Positions 21,029-29,410 of a stretch of 64,000 nt of DNA are shown here, piece after piece. Position 1 is the first letter of the stretch. Every line of letters starts with the position of its first letter. Under the pieces are notes generated by a model that saw only the letters and a list, made by a program, of their open reading frames with translations, was not told the origin of the DNA and did no database searches. This DNA is from Vibrio quintilis (GTDB lineage Bacteria > Pseudomonadota > Gammaproteobacteria > Enterobacterales > Vibrionaceae), in NCBI RefSeq assembly GCF_024529975.1, contig NZ_AP024897.1, positions 2,790,001 through 2,854,000 of the forward strand, given 5' to 3'. The translations under genes were made by a program, and so were the position numbers.

Positions 21029-21628
21029 ATGGAAAAACACTCATATAAAGAAGATATCATTGCAATGATCACCGGCTGCTTTCTGGTCGCCTTAGGCATC
21101 AATTTTCTGCAGTCCGTTCATATGATTACCGGAGGCACGGCCGGGTTAGCATTATTACTTGATCAATTTTTACCATTATCCTTTGGTGTGCTGTACTTCC
21201 TGTGTAATACACCTTTTTATCTGCTCGCCTGGAAAAAATTCGGCCCGCGCTTTGCCTGGAACAGTATTATCTGCGGATTAGTGGTCTCTGTATTGTCTGA
21301 TCATATTGCTATGTTTATGAAGCTCAACAGCCTGAACGATATTTATTGTGCGATTGTCGGTGGCTTATTAATGGGAATTGGTATGCTGGTTCTTTTCCGC
21401 CATCACGCCAGCCTGGGCGGGTTTAATGTATTTTGCTTATTTGTTCAGGATAATTTCGGGATTGCAGCCGGAAAAATTCAGCTCTGTATTGATGCCGTGA
21501 TTGTTGTGACATCTTTGTTTTATCTGCCGGCCTATGTGGTTTTTGTCTCTGTTCTGAGCGCCGTTGTTTTGAATATTGTACTGGCTATGAACCATAAACC
21601 TTCAAGATATATCGTTACTTACAACTAA
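21029..21628 (+). CDS. YitT family membrane protein
   Basis: A 199-aa integral membrane protein with five or six hydrophobic segments and the YitT/DUF161 pattern: LGINFLQSVHMITGGTAGLA near the N terminus and the repeat-like LFRHHASLGGFNVFC later. The family is widespread, and no transported substrate can be read from the sequence. It lacks the long C-terminal DUF2179 domain of Gram-positive relatives. The ribosome-binding site is weak. It is the last core-like gene before the accessory island. Confidence 0.85.
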   Translation: MEKHSYKEDIIAMITGCFLVALGINFLQSVHMITGGTAGLALLLDQFLPLSFGVLYFLCNTPFYLLAWKKFGPRFAWNSIICGLVVSVLSDHIAMFMKLNSLNDIYCAIVGGLLMGIGMLVLFRHHASLGGFNVFCLFVQDNFGIAAGKIQLCIDAVIVVTSLFYLPAYVVFVSVLSAVVLNIVLAMNHKPSRYIVTYN

Positions 21629-21634
21629 ATCACC

Positions 21635-21834
21635 TATACCCGAGCAACCTGAAGATGCATGATTCAGCGTGCAGCCGAAAGGTGCAGTTCAAGGAAAGGG
21701 AATGCAGGAATGTACCCACCTTTCAAATTCTCTTGACGCAGAAATGTGCCTTTCAGCTCACGCCCTTCGGGTGAGTTTGTCTGGCTTTGAGACAAATCTC
21801 ACTGAAACCTGCATCTTCAGGTTGTTTGGGTATA
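21635..21834. repeat. 200-bp palindromic MITE-like repeat
   Basis: Begins TATACCCGAGCAACCTGAAG and ends with the near-complement CTTCAGGTTGTTTGGGTATA. An inner CTCACGCCCTTCGGGTGAG hairpin is present. The right half matches, in reverse orientation, the left half of the element at 32314-32490. No coding capacity is seen, consistent with a non-autonomous palindromic element. Confidence 0.75.
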
Positions 21835-22200
21835 TATGGATACCGTCCCGTTTCAATTAAAACAGCGAATTACTGACATAGGTAGTAACCAACATATATT
21901 CAGCATCTTTGAGCCCTGATGAAAAGCCGCATTCTCTGTCCTCGTGAGCTCCATGACTTCGAAAGCCTGGTTATTTACCAGGTTCTCAGAGAGTCGGTTC
22001 TACCTGGCAGTACATCAACTTACCGTCATTTCGATCAAGATGGACTCAACATTTCCTGCTTCTTCACCACTGTCCCCGGTAACCTCACTGTCACCGGTCA
22101 TATTGTTCTTGTATAAATCTCCCGACGCCACTTCCGATATCCTTGTCATGAGGTCTGTTCCTGGCCCTTTTGGGTCATGTTGGACATTTAACCTATCCCC
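21835..22200. other. Intergenic stretch with no clear gene
   Basis: No convincing gene is seen. On the minus strand, directly downstream of the WHH nuclease gene, a 44-aa acidic reading frame (22149-22015, starting MTRISEVASGDLYKNN) has a weak AGGA upstream; it is too short and unsupported to call as an immunity gene. Plus-strand frames of 65 and 92 aa lack ribosome-binding sites and recognisable domains. Confidence 0.4.
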
Positions 22201-22962
22201 CTATGAACCCCAGATAGAATAGCCTCCTTTATGAGAAAAAGATGCATGGACATCCCGGTCTATCAACTGCATTTTTCCCCGGTCTTTGTGATGATGCCAC
22301 GTATATCCGGCAGGGGACTTGTCTCCATTGACAGGATGAGGCGTACCTTCATAAATCATGTTTGATACTTTGAAATGTTGAGGTCTGCTGCCGCTATTCA
22401 AAGGATTTCCGGTGAATTTTGTTTTTCCCGGATTTCCCCCATCCTCAATATTTACTTCCCATGTTCCCGGCGCTTTAGGGCATTTAGGTTTTCCACCTTT
22501 GGGGCACATAAACTCCAGGCAACCATCGGTATCATTGTAAAACCGGTAAGTTGTCCCATTCACATCTTTCTCGGTTTCTTTATCACTTGGAACATGCCCG
22601 GAACCCGAGTCTGGTTTCAGGTAGGATTTTATTGCTGTGACAACAGTATTTATGACCGTACTCTCGCGGGTTGAGTCATTCACGGTATTATGAGCAAAAA
22701 AGTTTCTGACAAATAATCTGACAGAAGAGTCAGAAACATCCTGCATTCCATATGTATCTTTATTCGAGATGATTTTAAGTGAAATAGTTGCAGCATCATG
22801 CCTTTGTATAACAGCTCTTTGAATACCTCTGTTATCTTTATGTATCCGCGCTTGTACCGGCGCTGATTTCCGGTGATCTTCAAGCACCATTCCCTGCCAG
22901 GACTGGCGCTGTACAGGAAGTTGTATCCGATGGCCGGGTTTATCTTTTAACGCCGAAAACAT
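22201..22962 (-). CDS. Putative toxin with WHH-type HNH nuclease domain
   Basis: A 253-aa protein. The C-terminal residues 219-250 carry GYTWHHHKDRGKMQLI, then DVH and SHKGG, the pattern of the WHH branch of the HNH/EndoVII nuclease superfamily used in polymorphic toxins (W222, H223-225, H239, H244). The first 36 residues form a leader (MFSALKDK, PVQRQS, QGMVLEDHR) nearly matching that of the DUF4157 protein at 23927-24487, yet the DUF4157 domain itself is missing. A good AGGAGAGCT site precedes the ATG. It is the last gene on the AAA+ ATPase strand. Likely cargo of an injection system; no immunity gene is recognisable. The target nucleic acid is unknown. Confidence 0.75.
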   Translation of the reverse strand: MFSALKDKPGHRIQLPVQRQSWQGMVLEDHRKSAPVQARIHKDNRGIQRAVIQRHDAATISLKIISNKDTYGMQDVSDSSVRLFVRNFFAHNTVNDSTRESTVINTVVTAIKSYLKPDSGSGHVPSDKETEKDVNGTTYRFYNDTDGCLEFMCPKGGKPKCPKAPGTWEVNIEDGGNPGKTKFTGNPLNSGSRPQHFKVSNMIYEGTPHPVNGDKSPAGYTWHHHKDRGKMQLIDRDVHASFSHKGGYSIWGS

Positions 22963-23116
22963 AATTTAGCTCTCCTGTTTCTGTTCATCAAAAATCAACA
23001 GTTTCTATCCGGTCAGCAATGCTGTCTTTATGAAAACGCCTGACCGGTGCTTTCCGGGATAAAAGAGTTAAAGTGCCTGTCCCTGCAACACTCTCAATGC
23101 AACAATTCACCTAATT

Positions 23117-23314
23117 TTATTTATTTTCCTGAATACTGTTTTCTAAGAATTCTTTAAGCTCAGATAGCCTTTTGTCAACTGAAGCCCCAATCCTTGGAAC
23201 ATTATTCGCCTCAAGATCCATGATATAAATATGGCCGGTATCTTCTTCAATCATAAATTGAAGATCTGCGCTTGTATATTTTAACCTTATGAGTTGATTG
23301 ACATCATTCAGCAA
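23117..23314 (-). CDS. Small hypothetical protein or C-terminal segment of the split effector
   Basis: A 65-codon frame beginning with TTG two codons after the TAG that ends the preceding frame, and in the same phase as it. No ribosome-binding site is seen. The sequence (IYIMDLEANNVPRIG, then a charged helix) is not a family I recognise. It may be an independent small gene, an immunity candidate, or the end of one long effector interrupted by stop codons. Confidence 0.4.
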   Translation of the reverse strand: MLNDVNQLIRLKYTSADLQFMIEEDTGHIYIMDLEANNVPRIGASVDKRLSELKEFLENSIQENK

Positions 23315-23320
23315 CCCGGT

Positions 23321-23881
23321 CTACTTATTCAAATGAAAAGGTTTTTTATTGATTTTATCCAAAAACATACTTTGCTTGACTGCGGACCAAAGTGGGCGCC
23401 CTCCAGCCCCACCTACAGTCGTTTGTTTGGGGATCCATTGAACAATTGCAAACCCTGATTCGGTTTTTCCATATATTTCAGGCACTCTGATTCCCCACGC
23501 CTCAACTTTTTTGTCGTTTTTATATTCAGTCTCATCCATCGCTGTATCTATCATAAAAGCAGCGGTTGAACTATCAGTTGTCGAATCCCCGTTTTTATCG
23601 AACAAATAGATTTTCTTCGCACGCGAGTTTTGCAATATTTTAGGTTTAACCCCGGTTAAATCTGAAGCAGCCACTTTACTGATTGGATCAATCTTTTTGC
23701 TTTTTGAGTCATCGGATTTAATCACGCTCATTTCATGGAAATAGACCCGGTAGTAAACGCCAGGCTCATTATCAAACTCTACCGCCATACAATTAGATTT
23801 TACCCTGGAAGGCCTTCTTATCACGCCTGTATTGCCATAATCAGATGCAGAAGCCAAATCAATTATTATTTTCGAATTCAT
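23321..23881 (-). CDS. Hypothetical protein, likely toxin portion of the DUF4157 effector
   Basis: 186 codons from an ATG that lacks any ribosome-binding site. The frame is open upstream of this ATG as far as the TAA stop of the DUF4157 gene 45 nt away, and both are in the same phase. So this segment reads as the C-terminal domain of that protein after a single stop codon. The sequence is mixed alpha/beta with no motif I recognise (it includes IYLFDKNGDSTTDSS and AIVQWIPKQTTVGGAGG). Function unknown; a toxin domain is an inference from its place. Confidence 0.5.
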   Translation of the reverse strand: MNSKIIIDLASASDYGNTGVIRRPSRVKSNCMAVEFDNEPGVYYRVYFHEMSVIKSDDSKSKKIDPISKVAASDLTGVKPKILQNSRAKKIYLFDKNGDSTTDSSTAAFMIDTAMDETEYKNDKKVEAWGIRVPEIYGKTESGFAIVQWIPKQTTVGGAGGRPLWSAVKQSMFLDKINKKPFHLNK

Positions 23882-23926
23882 AGGAACCGTGTTGTTTACA
23901 ACTCTCCGAACTGAATCGGCGGAAGG

Positions 23927-24487
23927 TTATTTCAATGCCTCGGCTTCATCTTCAACCCGTTCTCTCTTCGTCTGTACGGTAGTGTGATTTTCCACTCTTT
24001 GCGCTGTGACTACAGATCTCGTCTCACTTCCAATACTTTCTACAAGTGAATGATTACGCCTCATCTGCAACGCCCTCGCCCCCATTACCGTCGCTTCACT
24101 CTCCAGCGCCGGGCTATCATTCACAGCCATGCCGCTCACAGAAGTGGTCGGCTGCACGCGTCCCTGCATCTGTTGCACCACATGACCCAGTTCGTGTGGC
24201 AGATGTTTTTCCTGCCCGGAAGCGAGATGAATATCGCTGCCCTGCGCGAAGGCGTGAGCCTGCACGGCGGCGGGTTTGGATGAGTTGTAGTGAACTTTAA
24301 CGTGGTCAAGACTCATGCCACTGAGGTTTTCCATCCCGCTTTTCAACTGATCCGGCAGACCAGTGCGGTTAGGCTGGCGCTGCACCGGCGGCTGTTCCCG
24401 GTGATCTGCCAGTACCATGCCCTGTCCGGACTGACGCTGCACCGGAGGTTGCCGGTAACCGGCTTTGTCTTTCAGATCTGAAAACAT
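23927..24487 (-). CDS. DUF4157 (eCIS-core) domain protein
   Basis: 186 aa. An N-terminal leader rich in PVQRQ motifs (residues 1-40) is followed by the DUF4157 domain, about 42-142: GLPDQLKSGMENLSG, VKVHYNSSKPA, and the metallopeptidase-like HELGH (98-102) with the E-x-E-A region ALESEATVMG. DUF4157 marks effectors associated with extracellular contractile injection systems. The frame ends at a TAA soon after the domain, so this is either a bare core protein or the first part of a split effector. A GAGGAG site supports the start. The AAA+ ATPase ends 41 nt upstream. Confidence 0.85.
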   Translation of the reverse strand: MFSDLKDKAGYRQPPVQRQSGQGMVLADHREQPPVQRQPNRTGLPDQLKSGMENLSGMSLDHVKVHYNSSKPAAVQAHAFAQGSDIHLASGQEKHLPHELGHVVQQMQGRVQPTTSVSGMAVNDSPALESEATVMGARALQMRRNHSLVESIGSETRSVVTAQRVENHTTVQTKRERVEDEAEALK

Positions 24488-24528
24488 GGTATTCTCCTCT
24501 GCTTATGTTCCTCAAAGGTCAACAGACC

Positions 24529-25980
24529 TCACACAATCAGCTTATTGTCTTTCCGAAATTCCTGACGAATACTCTGCAGAATATCGTCCTGATGCACCAC
24601 ACGTTCCCCACGGCGGATCGCTGTGAGCGCACACTGGCGCAACACGTTAATAATCTGCCCGCCCGCCATCTCATATTTTTCTGCAATCACGGCTAAGTCC
24701 ACCGACTCACCCAGCTCACATACGTCCCGGAAAGCGTTTTGCCACAGTTGCAGCCGCTCTTCCGGACCGGGCATAGTGAACTGCACCATGCTCTGAAAAC
24801 GACGGGTAAAGGCTTCATCCATATTGTTTTTTAAGTTGGTAGCGATAATCACCGTACCGGGAAAGTCTTCTATTTTCTGTAATAAATAACCGGTGAGCTG
24901 GTTGGCGTGGCGATCATTTGACGAAGTGGCGTCGGTTCGCTTACCAAACAGCGCGTCTCCTTCATCAAAAAACAAAATCCACTCTTTATAGCAGGCTGCA
25001 TCAAACAGCCGGGAGAGGTTCTTCTCGGTTTCCCCGATATATTTCGACACCACCATCGATAAATCCACCCGGTACACTTCCCGCCCGGTAGACTGACCCA
25101 GCAGCGCAGCAGTGAGGGTTTTGCCCGTGCCCGGCGGGCCGGAGAAGACGGCGCGGTAACCGGGTTTGACCTTGTGACTAAGCTTCCATTCATCCATCAG
25201 AATGTGGCTGTGCGCCAGCCAGGCGCGGATTTCTTCGATTTTGCTCATCACGCGATAATCCAGCACCAGTTCTTCCCAGCACAGCGGTGTTTCCAGCAAA
25301 TGCGCGGGAAAGCTGGCACTCTGCTCCGGCCTTTGCCGCTGGCCGGTAATGAAATAGTGCAGCCAGTGCTCACTGAGTTGATAGACCCCGGACCATTGCG
25401 GCAGTCCGGCCTCCACCGGCAGCAATTCTGTGACCTGTTCTGCCATCAGGCGGTGTTTTGGGGAAAGAATCGAGCGCGTGCATAAATGCCACTCCGGATT
25501 GTTGGCACTGAGCAGAAAATTGAGGGTTTGACCGGTAGGAATAAAACCACTGTAGGCTTTGTCTGTCACGCCGCCAAATTCGGTAAATGGCCGGTCGATC
25601 ATCCCGTTTAAGCCAAAGAAATAATCCAGCGCATCGGGACGAATCGCCGGAGCCATCGCCAGCACCAGAGCCAGTCGTTCAAAAGTGTTCAACTGCCACT
25701 CGGTCATGCAGTCAGCATACTGGCTGCTTCCCGGTTCCAGCGGTGGAGGCTCAATCTCCAGCCAGTGATGTTCATGCCCTTCCTGCTTCAGATAACTGCA
25801 AATGACCTGACGGATCACCATCATCAGCCATTCAGTTTCCTGATACAGCACCATCAGGTTACGCTCTGAGGCGGAATGACTGGCAGAGCGATCGCCCGTC
25901 AGACGCTGATCTGCGACGACATTGCTCTCTGTTGTGACGTGCTTTTCTGACGTCACATGACTTTCAGCCAGACTTCCCAT
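24529..25980 (-). CDS. AAA+ ATPase of eCIS type
   Basis: 483 aa. The C-terminal half is a classic AAA+ module: Walker A GPPGTGKT (281-288), Walker B ILFFDEGD (336-343), sensor-1 ATNLKNN and arginine finger region FTRRF (391-395). The N-terminal 250 residues are a helical domain without recognisable motifs, as in the Afp15/Pvc15-like ATPases of contractile injection loci, which assist assembly or effector loading. An AAGGA site precedes the ATG. It is the first gene of the operon leading to the DUF4157 and WHH proteins. No structural injection genes are nearby. Confidence 0.85.
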   Translation of the reverse strand: MGSLAESHVTSEKHVTTESNVVADQRLTGDRSASHSASERNLMVLYQETEWLMMVIRQVICSYLKQEGHEHHWLEIEPPPLEPGSSQYADCMTEWQLNTFERLALVLAMAPAIRPDALDYFFGLNGMIDRPFTEFGGVTDKAYSGFIPTGQTLNFLLSANNPEWHLCTRSILSPKHRLMAEQVTELLPVEAGLPQWSGVYQLSEHWLHYFITGQRQRPEQSASFPAHLLETPLCWEELVLDYRVMSKIEEIRAWLAHSHILMDEWKLSHKVKPGYRAVFSGPPGTGKTLTAALLGQSTGREVYRVDLSMVVSKYIGETEKNLSRLFDAACYKEWILFFDEGDALFGKRTDATSSNDRHANQLTGYLLQKIEDFPGTVIIATNLKNNMDEAFTRRFQSMVQFTMPGPEERLQLWQNAFRDVCELGESVDLAVIAEKYEMAGGQIINVLRQCALTAIRRGERVVHQDDILQSIRQEFRKDNKLIV

Positions 25981-25983
25981 ACC

Positions 25984-26050
25984 GGTTCCTTATATCAGCC
26001 GCAATAATATGCATTTAATTGATATAAATAAGTGTAGTCGCCTTTGCCGG
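25984..26050 (-). promoter_or_regulatory. Leader shared with the glycyl radical operon
   Basis: The 5' flank of the ATPase (GGTTCCTTAT, CAGCCGCA, ATATGCATTTAATTGATAT, ATAAGTGTA, TTGCCGG, read on the plus strand) aligns with the 5' flank of the activase gene at 30541-30654. Conservation suggests a common promoter. A degenerate FNR-like dyad (TTGATATAAATAAG) lies within it; oxygen control is only a guess. Confidence 0.5.
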
Positions 26051-26313
26051 AGGTGTGCGTTTATGTATGGATACCTCTTTGTATGAGTGGATTTGTGGTG
26101 GTGAAAGCAACCAGGTCAGAATCAACAGTTCATCTGACCCCGGAAGAGTCTTGTGTCCCCGGAAGAATCCGGAAGTTGAAGTGCCTGTCCCCGGAATACC
26201 AGGAATACCCGGAATAGTGAAGAACCGGTTGGCGCGTCTGTCCCCGGAAGAACCGGGCACAGGGCCGCGCCCGACATCTCCGGTGAGAGATGCTGCACAC
26301 GGCCCGGTTTGAT
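26051..26313. other. Intergenic repeats before the ATPase operon
   Basis: Non-coding. Contains short GGAATACC-type iterations (26190-26220) and one GTGCCTGTCCCC motif (26181-26192), a sequence that recurs through the accessory island. An 85-aa plus-strand frame here has no ribosome-binding site and follows the repeats, so it is not called. Confidence 0.4.
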
Positions 26314-29300
26314 TTACTCAGTCTCCTCTTCCACCTTGATCGGCCGGTCGATATAGTTTTCCATATGCGATACAGGCAAGGTGATAAACGGCGTTTGCCA
26401 GCCGCCTATCCGCACGTTCACACCGGCGTATTTTTTCAACAGTTTTTCAGTTTCTTCACGCGGTTTTTCCTGCGCATAATGGACTTCTTCATAAATCTGG
26501 GTATAAAGCCTTTTATCCCCGATAGTTAACGTCATCATCGGCATTTTTTCCCGGATAAAACACTCCAGCACAGCTAACAGCTCGTTCTCACGGTCGGTTG
26601 GCGGTTCAATACACACATCGGTGATCACCCCGGCAGCAAAACGGTTCAGCGCCAGTTTACTCATCGACCCGGCGATACCGGCAAAACCGTTTTTCACCGT
26701 ACCCGGTGTGGGCGAGAAGTTCGGTGTCAGCGGTGCGCCATTCGCTCTTCCGGCCGATGCTGCATTCCCCCGGCCTGACCAGTTATACTGCTCAAACGTC
26801 CCTAACCCGGCCGAGATCATCATATTGAAACAGCCAAACCGCTCTTCGAGAGATTTGCCGTAAAATCCGGCGATACATCTCAACTCTCTTTTCTTCATTT
26901 CTTCTTCTTTGGTCACCGGATGCTTCTGGAAAGTATCAATGGCAAACGTCGCCGCCCGTTGCATCGCTTCTTCATACGCATCGAGGATTTTTACGCAGAT
27001 TTCATCAGCATCCACATTATCCTTGCCGCCGCTGTTGTTACCAAAGGTCGGTGAATTGGTATTAAAATCCGTTTGTATCTGGTTATACAGCGACTGAACA
27101 GGATCTTGCGGATTATCCGGGTTGCCGGATTTGAAATTTTTCGCCAGCGCTTCGACCACCACATCATAGTCATATCTCTGCTGATCCAATTCACCGCGGC
27201 GGAATGCTTCCTGATCATCATCGAAAATCACCCATTTTTTGAACGCGGCAAGCGTATTCACCACATCCGGCACACCCGACATGATCACGCCGCCAATATT
27301 GTATTCGGCACCGGCCCAGGATTTGTCCCGGCCATATTTCATACATCCGTCCAGATAAGCCGAGAGTAACGGCGACGGGGTTGAAAACTCATCAATCAAA
27401 TAATACCGGAACAGGGAAGTGACAGACTGATTAATAAAGAAATCCAGATGCTCCGCAAACGTGGCCAACAAAGCATCAAAGTTCTTTGGTTTTTCGGTTC
27501 TGGGCGCAACTTTTGCTCCGATTAACAGTTCCGGATTATCAGATAACATGGCTCCCTGATTCAGTGCACATTCCATCGGGGTTAAAGCGCAGAACATGGC
27601 GAAGGTCCAGTCACTGCAACCATTTAAAATTGGTTCCCAGCAACCATCGACACAATAGTCATTCGCCAGTGCCTGGATTTTATCCTGATAAAACCGGCGG
27701 ATGATATCTCCGGGATTTTTATCCAAGGTTTTCTCCAGATATCCGACTGCTTTTTCCCTGTGTTTGCCTTTCAGTTTAGTCACGCTCCCTTCTATGCCAT
27801 CAATATTATCAATGACACTTCCCAGGGTATTGAAGAGATAATTCTGTTCCGTCGCAGATAACTTCCTGATGTTGCGTTCAACCAGCCGGATCAGGTAATC
27901 CTGAGTCACTTTCAGCCCGTTCTCCAGCGTGCGCTTCATCGCAGGAATCATCACTTCATCGTTGATAATCGCCGGATTGTTGCGGGTGGCATCCCAGACT
28001 GAAGCGATTGCTTCTTCCAGTCCTTCCGGCGTATGACGGCCGACACGAATATACAACCCCGGCGTGGACAGGTTGACCTGCGCATAAGCTTTGAGGATCA
28101 GATAAGTACAGTCATTCGTCGCATCGCTGCCATCCGGTTTCACGCCACCGATAATGATGTTTTGCAGGAAGTTATTGATACCGGCTTTCTGATCTATCAG
28201 ATAAGGATTGACGCCCAGCGCAGTATTGTTATCGACATGATCCTGTTTGTTGATATTAGCGGGCGTCAGGTCAAGATTCAGCCGCCATGCCGCTTTGATC
28301 ATAAAGCATTCAAAGACTTCCAGACAGCGGGGGTATTCGTCTTTTCCTGCCTTGAGCAGAAACGGATTAAGCACCTGATCCAGCCGGCCGAGAGAAATGA
28401 AGTTCATCCCGGTATGCAGTGCCAGATGGAAAAACCAGATGCTTTGCATCGCTTCATGGAATGTGTCTGCTTTCTGCCCCGGCACCTTACGGGCAATCCG
28501 GGCCATTTCAACCAGCTCTGCTTTTCTTTGCGAAGAAATATCAGCACGATCGGCTTCTTTCACCGCAATCGCCGCAAACCGTCCGGCGTAATCGATCACC
28601 GCCTGACAGGCAATTTTGACCGATTTATAGAAATCTTTCTGCTGCCCGAGTTCGGAATGCTTGCGGTGATACTTATCCATCAACACCGCATTTTCGTCCA
28701 TGATCCCGGCTTCTGTCTGATGCTTACACGAAGACTCTTTTTTCAGCGCTGCGCATCTTTCCTTCCCCTGGCTGATGTCCGCTTTGACCCGGCTGATGTG
28801 GTCATCACATTGATCAATCACAGATTGTAAGCCCTTATTGACCAAATCTTCATAATTAATCGTATTATGACCGAATAAAGACAGCGACCCCCGGTTGGTT
28901 GCAGAACCAGCTCTTTGTTCCTCTTCCGTCAGATAAGCCGGGAAGATTTTCCCCAGCCCATTCGACCCCATGGTCATGTTACCCAGCAACAATTCACCAT
29001 CATGAATCCGGTTAGTGTATCTGTCTTTGGCTAACGTCTCATCCGTCAGTGCCTGCAGCATGGCATCAATCGCTTTCGCACGGCGGAGAATGACACTGTC
29101 ACCCGGATTATTGCCCACAACATCGTATGTTTTATCCAGTTCCTGTTGATTAAACCACTCACCCGATCGATCGGTTAACGCTAAATCTATCAGAGTCCGG
29201 TGCAGTTTTTTTATCCGCTCAGAGGCCTCGTTCTGTCCCAGTCCCTGCGCTTTCCACATCTGATTAAACAGAACTTTTTCTGCTTTCTGTTTCTGTTTTT

Positions 29301-29325
29301 CTTTGGTGATACTCTCATCTGACAT
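26314..29325 (-). CDS. Glycyl radical enzyme, PFL-like, unknown substrate
   Basis: 1003 aa from the ATG at 29325 (AAGGAG upstream; an upstream in-frame ATG is rejected). Catalytic thiyl motif GCWEP with Cys562 and Glu564; C-terminal glycyl radical loop VRIGGW with Gly975 as the probable radical site. Family members abstract hydrogen from small molecules under anoxia (pyruvate, glycerol, choline, hydroxyproline). It is about 150-200 residues longer than most, and GCWEP differs from the usual GCVEP, so no known activity can be assigned. Its activase is encoded directly upstream, on the same strand. Confidence 0.88.
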   Translation of the reverse strand: MSDESITKEKQKQKAEKVLFNQMWKAQGLGQNEASERIKKLHRTLIDLALTDRSGEWFNQQELDKTYDVVGNNPGDSVILRRAKAIDAMLQALTDETLAKDRYTNRIHDGELLLGNMTMGSNGLGKIFPAYLTEEEQRAGSATNRGSLSLFGHNTINYEDLVNKGLQSVIDQCDDHISRVKADISQGKERCAALKKESSCKHQTEAGIMDENAVLMDKYHRKHSELGQQKDFYKSVKIACQAVIDYAGRFAAIAVKEADRADISSQRKAELVEMARIARKVPGQKADTFHEAMQSIWFFHLALHTGMNFISLGRLDQVLNPFLLKAGKDEYPRCLEVFECFMIKAAWRLNLDLTPANINKQDHVDNNTALGVNPYLIDQKAGINNFLQNIIIGGVKPDGSDATNDCTYLILKAYAQVNLSTPGLYIRVGRHTPEGLEEAIASVWDATRNNPAIINDEVMIPAMKRTLENGLKVTQDYLIRLVERNIRKLSATEQNYLFNTLGSVIDNIDGIEGSVTKLKGKHREKAVGYLEKTLDKNPGDIIRRFYQDKIQALANDYCVDGCWEPILNGCSDWTFAMFCALTPMECALNQGAMLSDNPELLIGAKVAPRTEKPKNFDALLATFAEHLDFFINQSVTSLFRYYLIDEFSTPSPLLSAYLDGCMKYGRDKSWAGAEYNIGGVIMSGVPDVVNTLAAFKKWVIFDDDQEAFRRGELDQQRYDYDVVVEALAKNFKSGNPDNPQDPVQSLYNQIQTDFNTNSPTFGNNSGGKDNVDADEICVKILDAYEEAMQRAATFAIDTFQKHPVTKEEEMKKRELRCIAGFYGKSLEERFGCFNMMISAGLGTFEQYNWSGRGNAASAGRANGAPLTPNFSPTPGTVKNGFAGIAGSMSKLALNRFAAGVITDVCIEPPTDRENELLAVLECFIREKMPMMTLTIGDKRLYTQIYEEVHYAQEKPREETEKLLKKYAGVNVRIGGWQTPFITLPVSHMENYIDRPIKVEEETE

Positions 29326-29410
29326 TGTTTTTCTCCTTGCCACCTGTTTGTCGTCGGGACAAAGCAGATATGACGTTGATAAAAACGCTTCTCCGGATAA
29401 CAGCATGAAA

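Noticed and set aside
21944..22222. 92-codon plus-strand frame near the WHH gene
   Set aside because: No ribosome-binding site, no domain, and it overlaps the nuclease 3' end antisense.
28033..28830. 265-codon frame on the plus strand inside the glycyl radical enzyme gene
   Set aside because: It lies wholly antisense to a well-supported gene, has no recognisable domain or ribosome-binding site, and looks like a codon-bias shadow.
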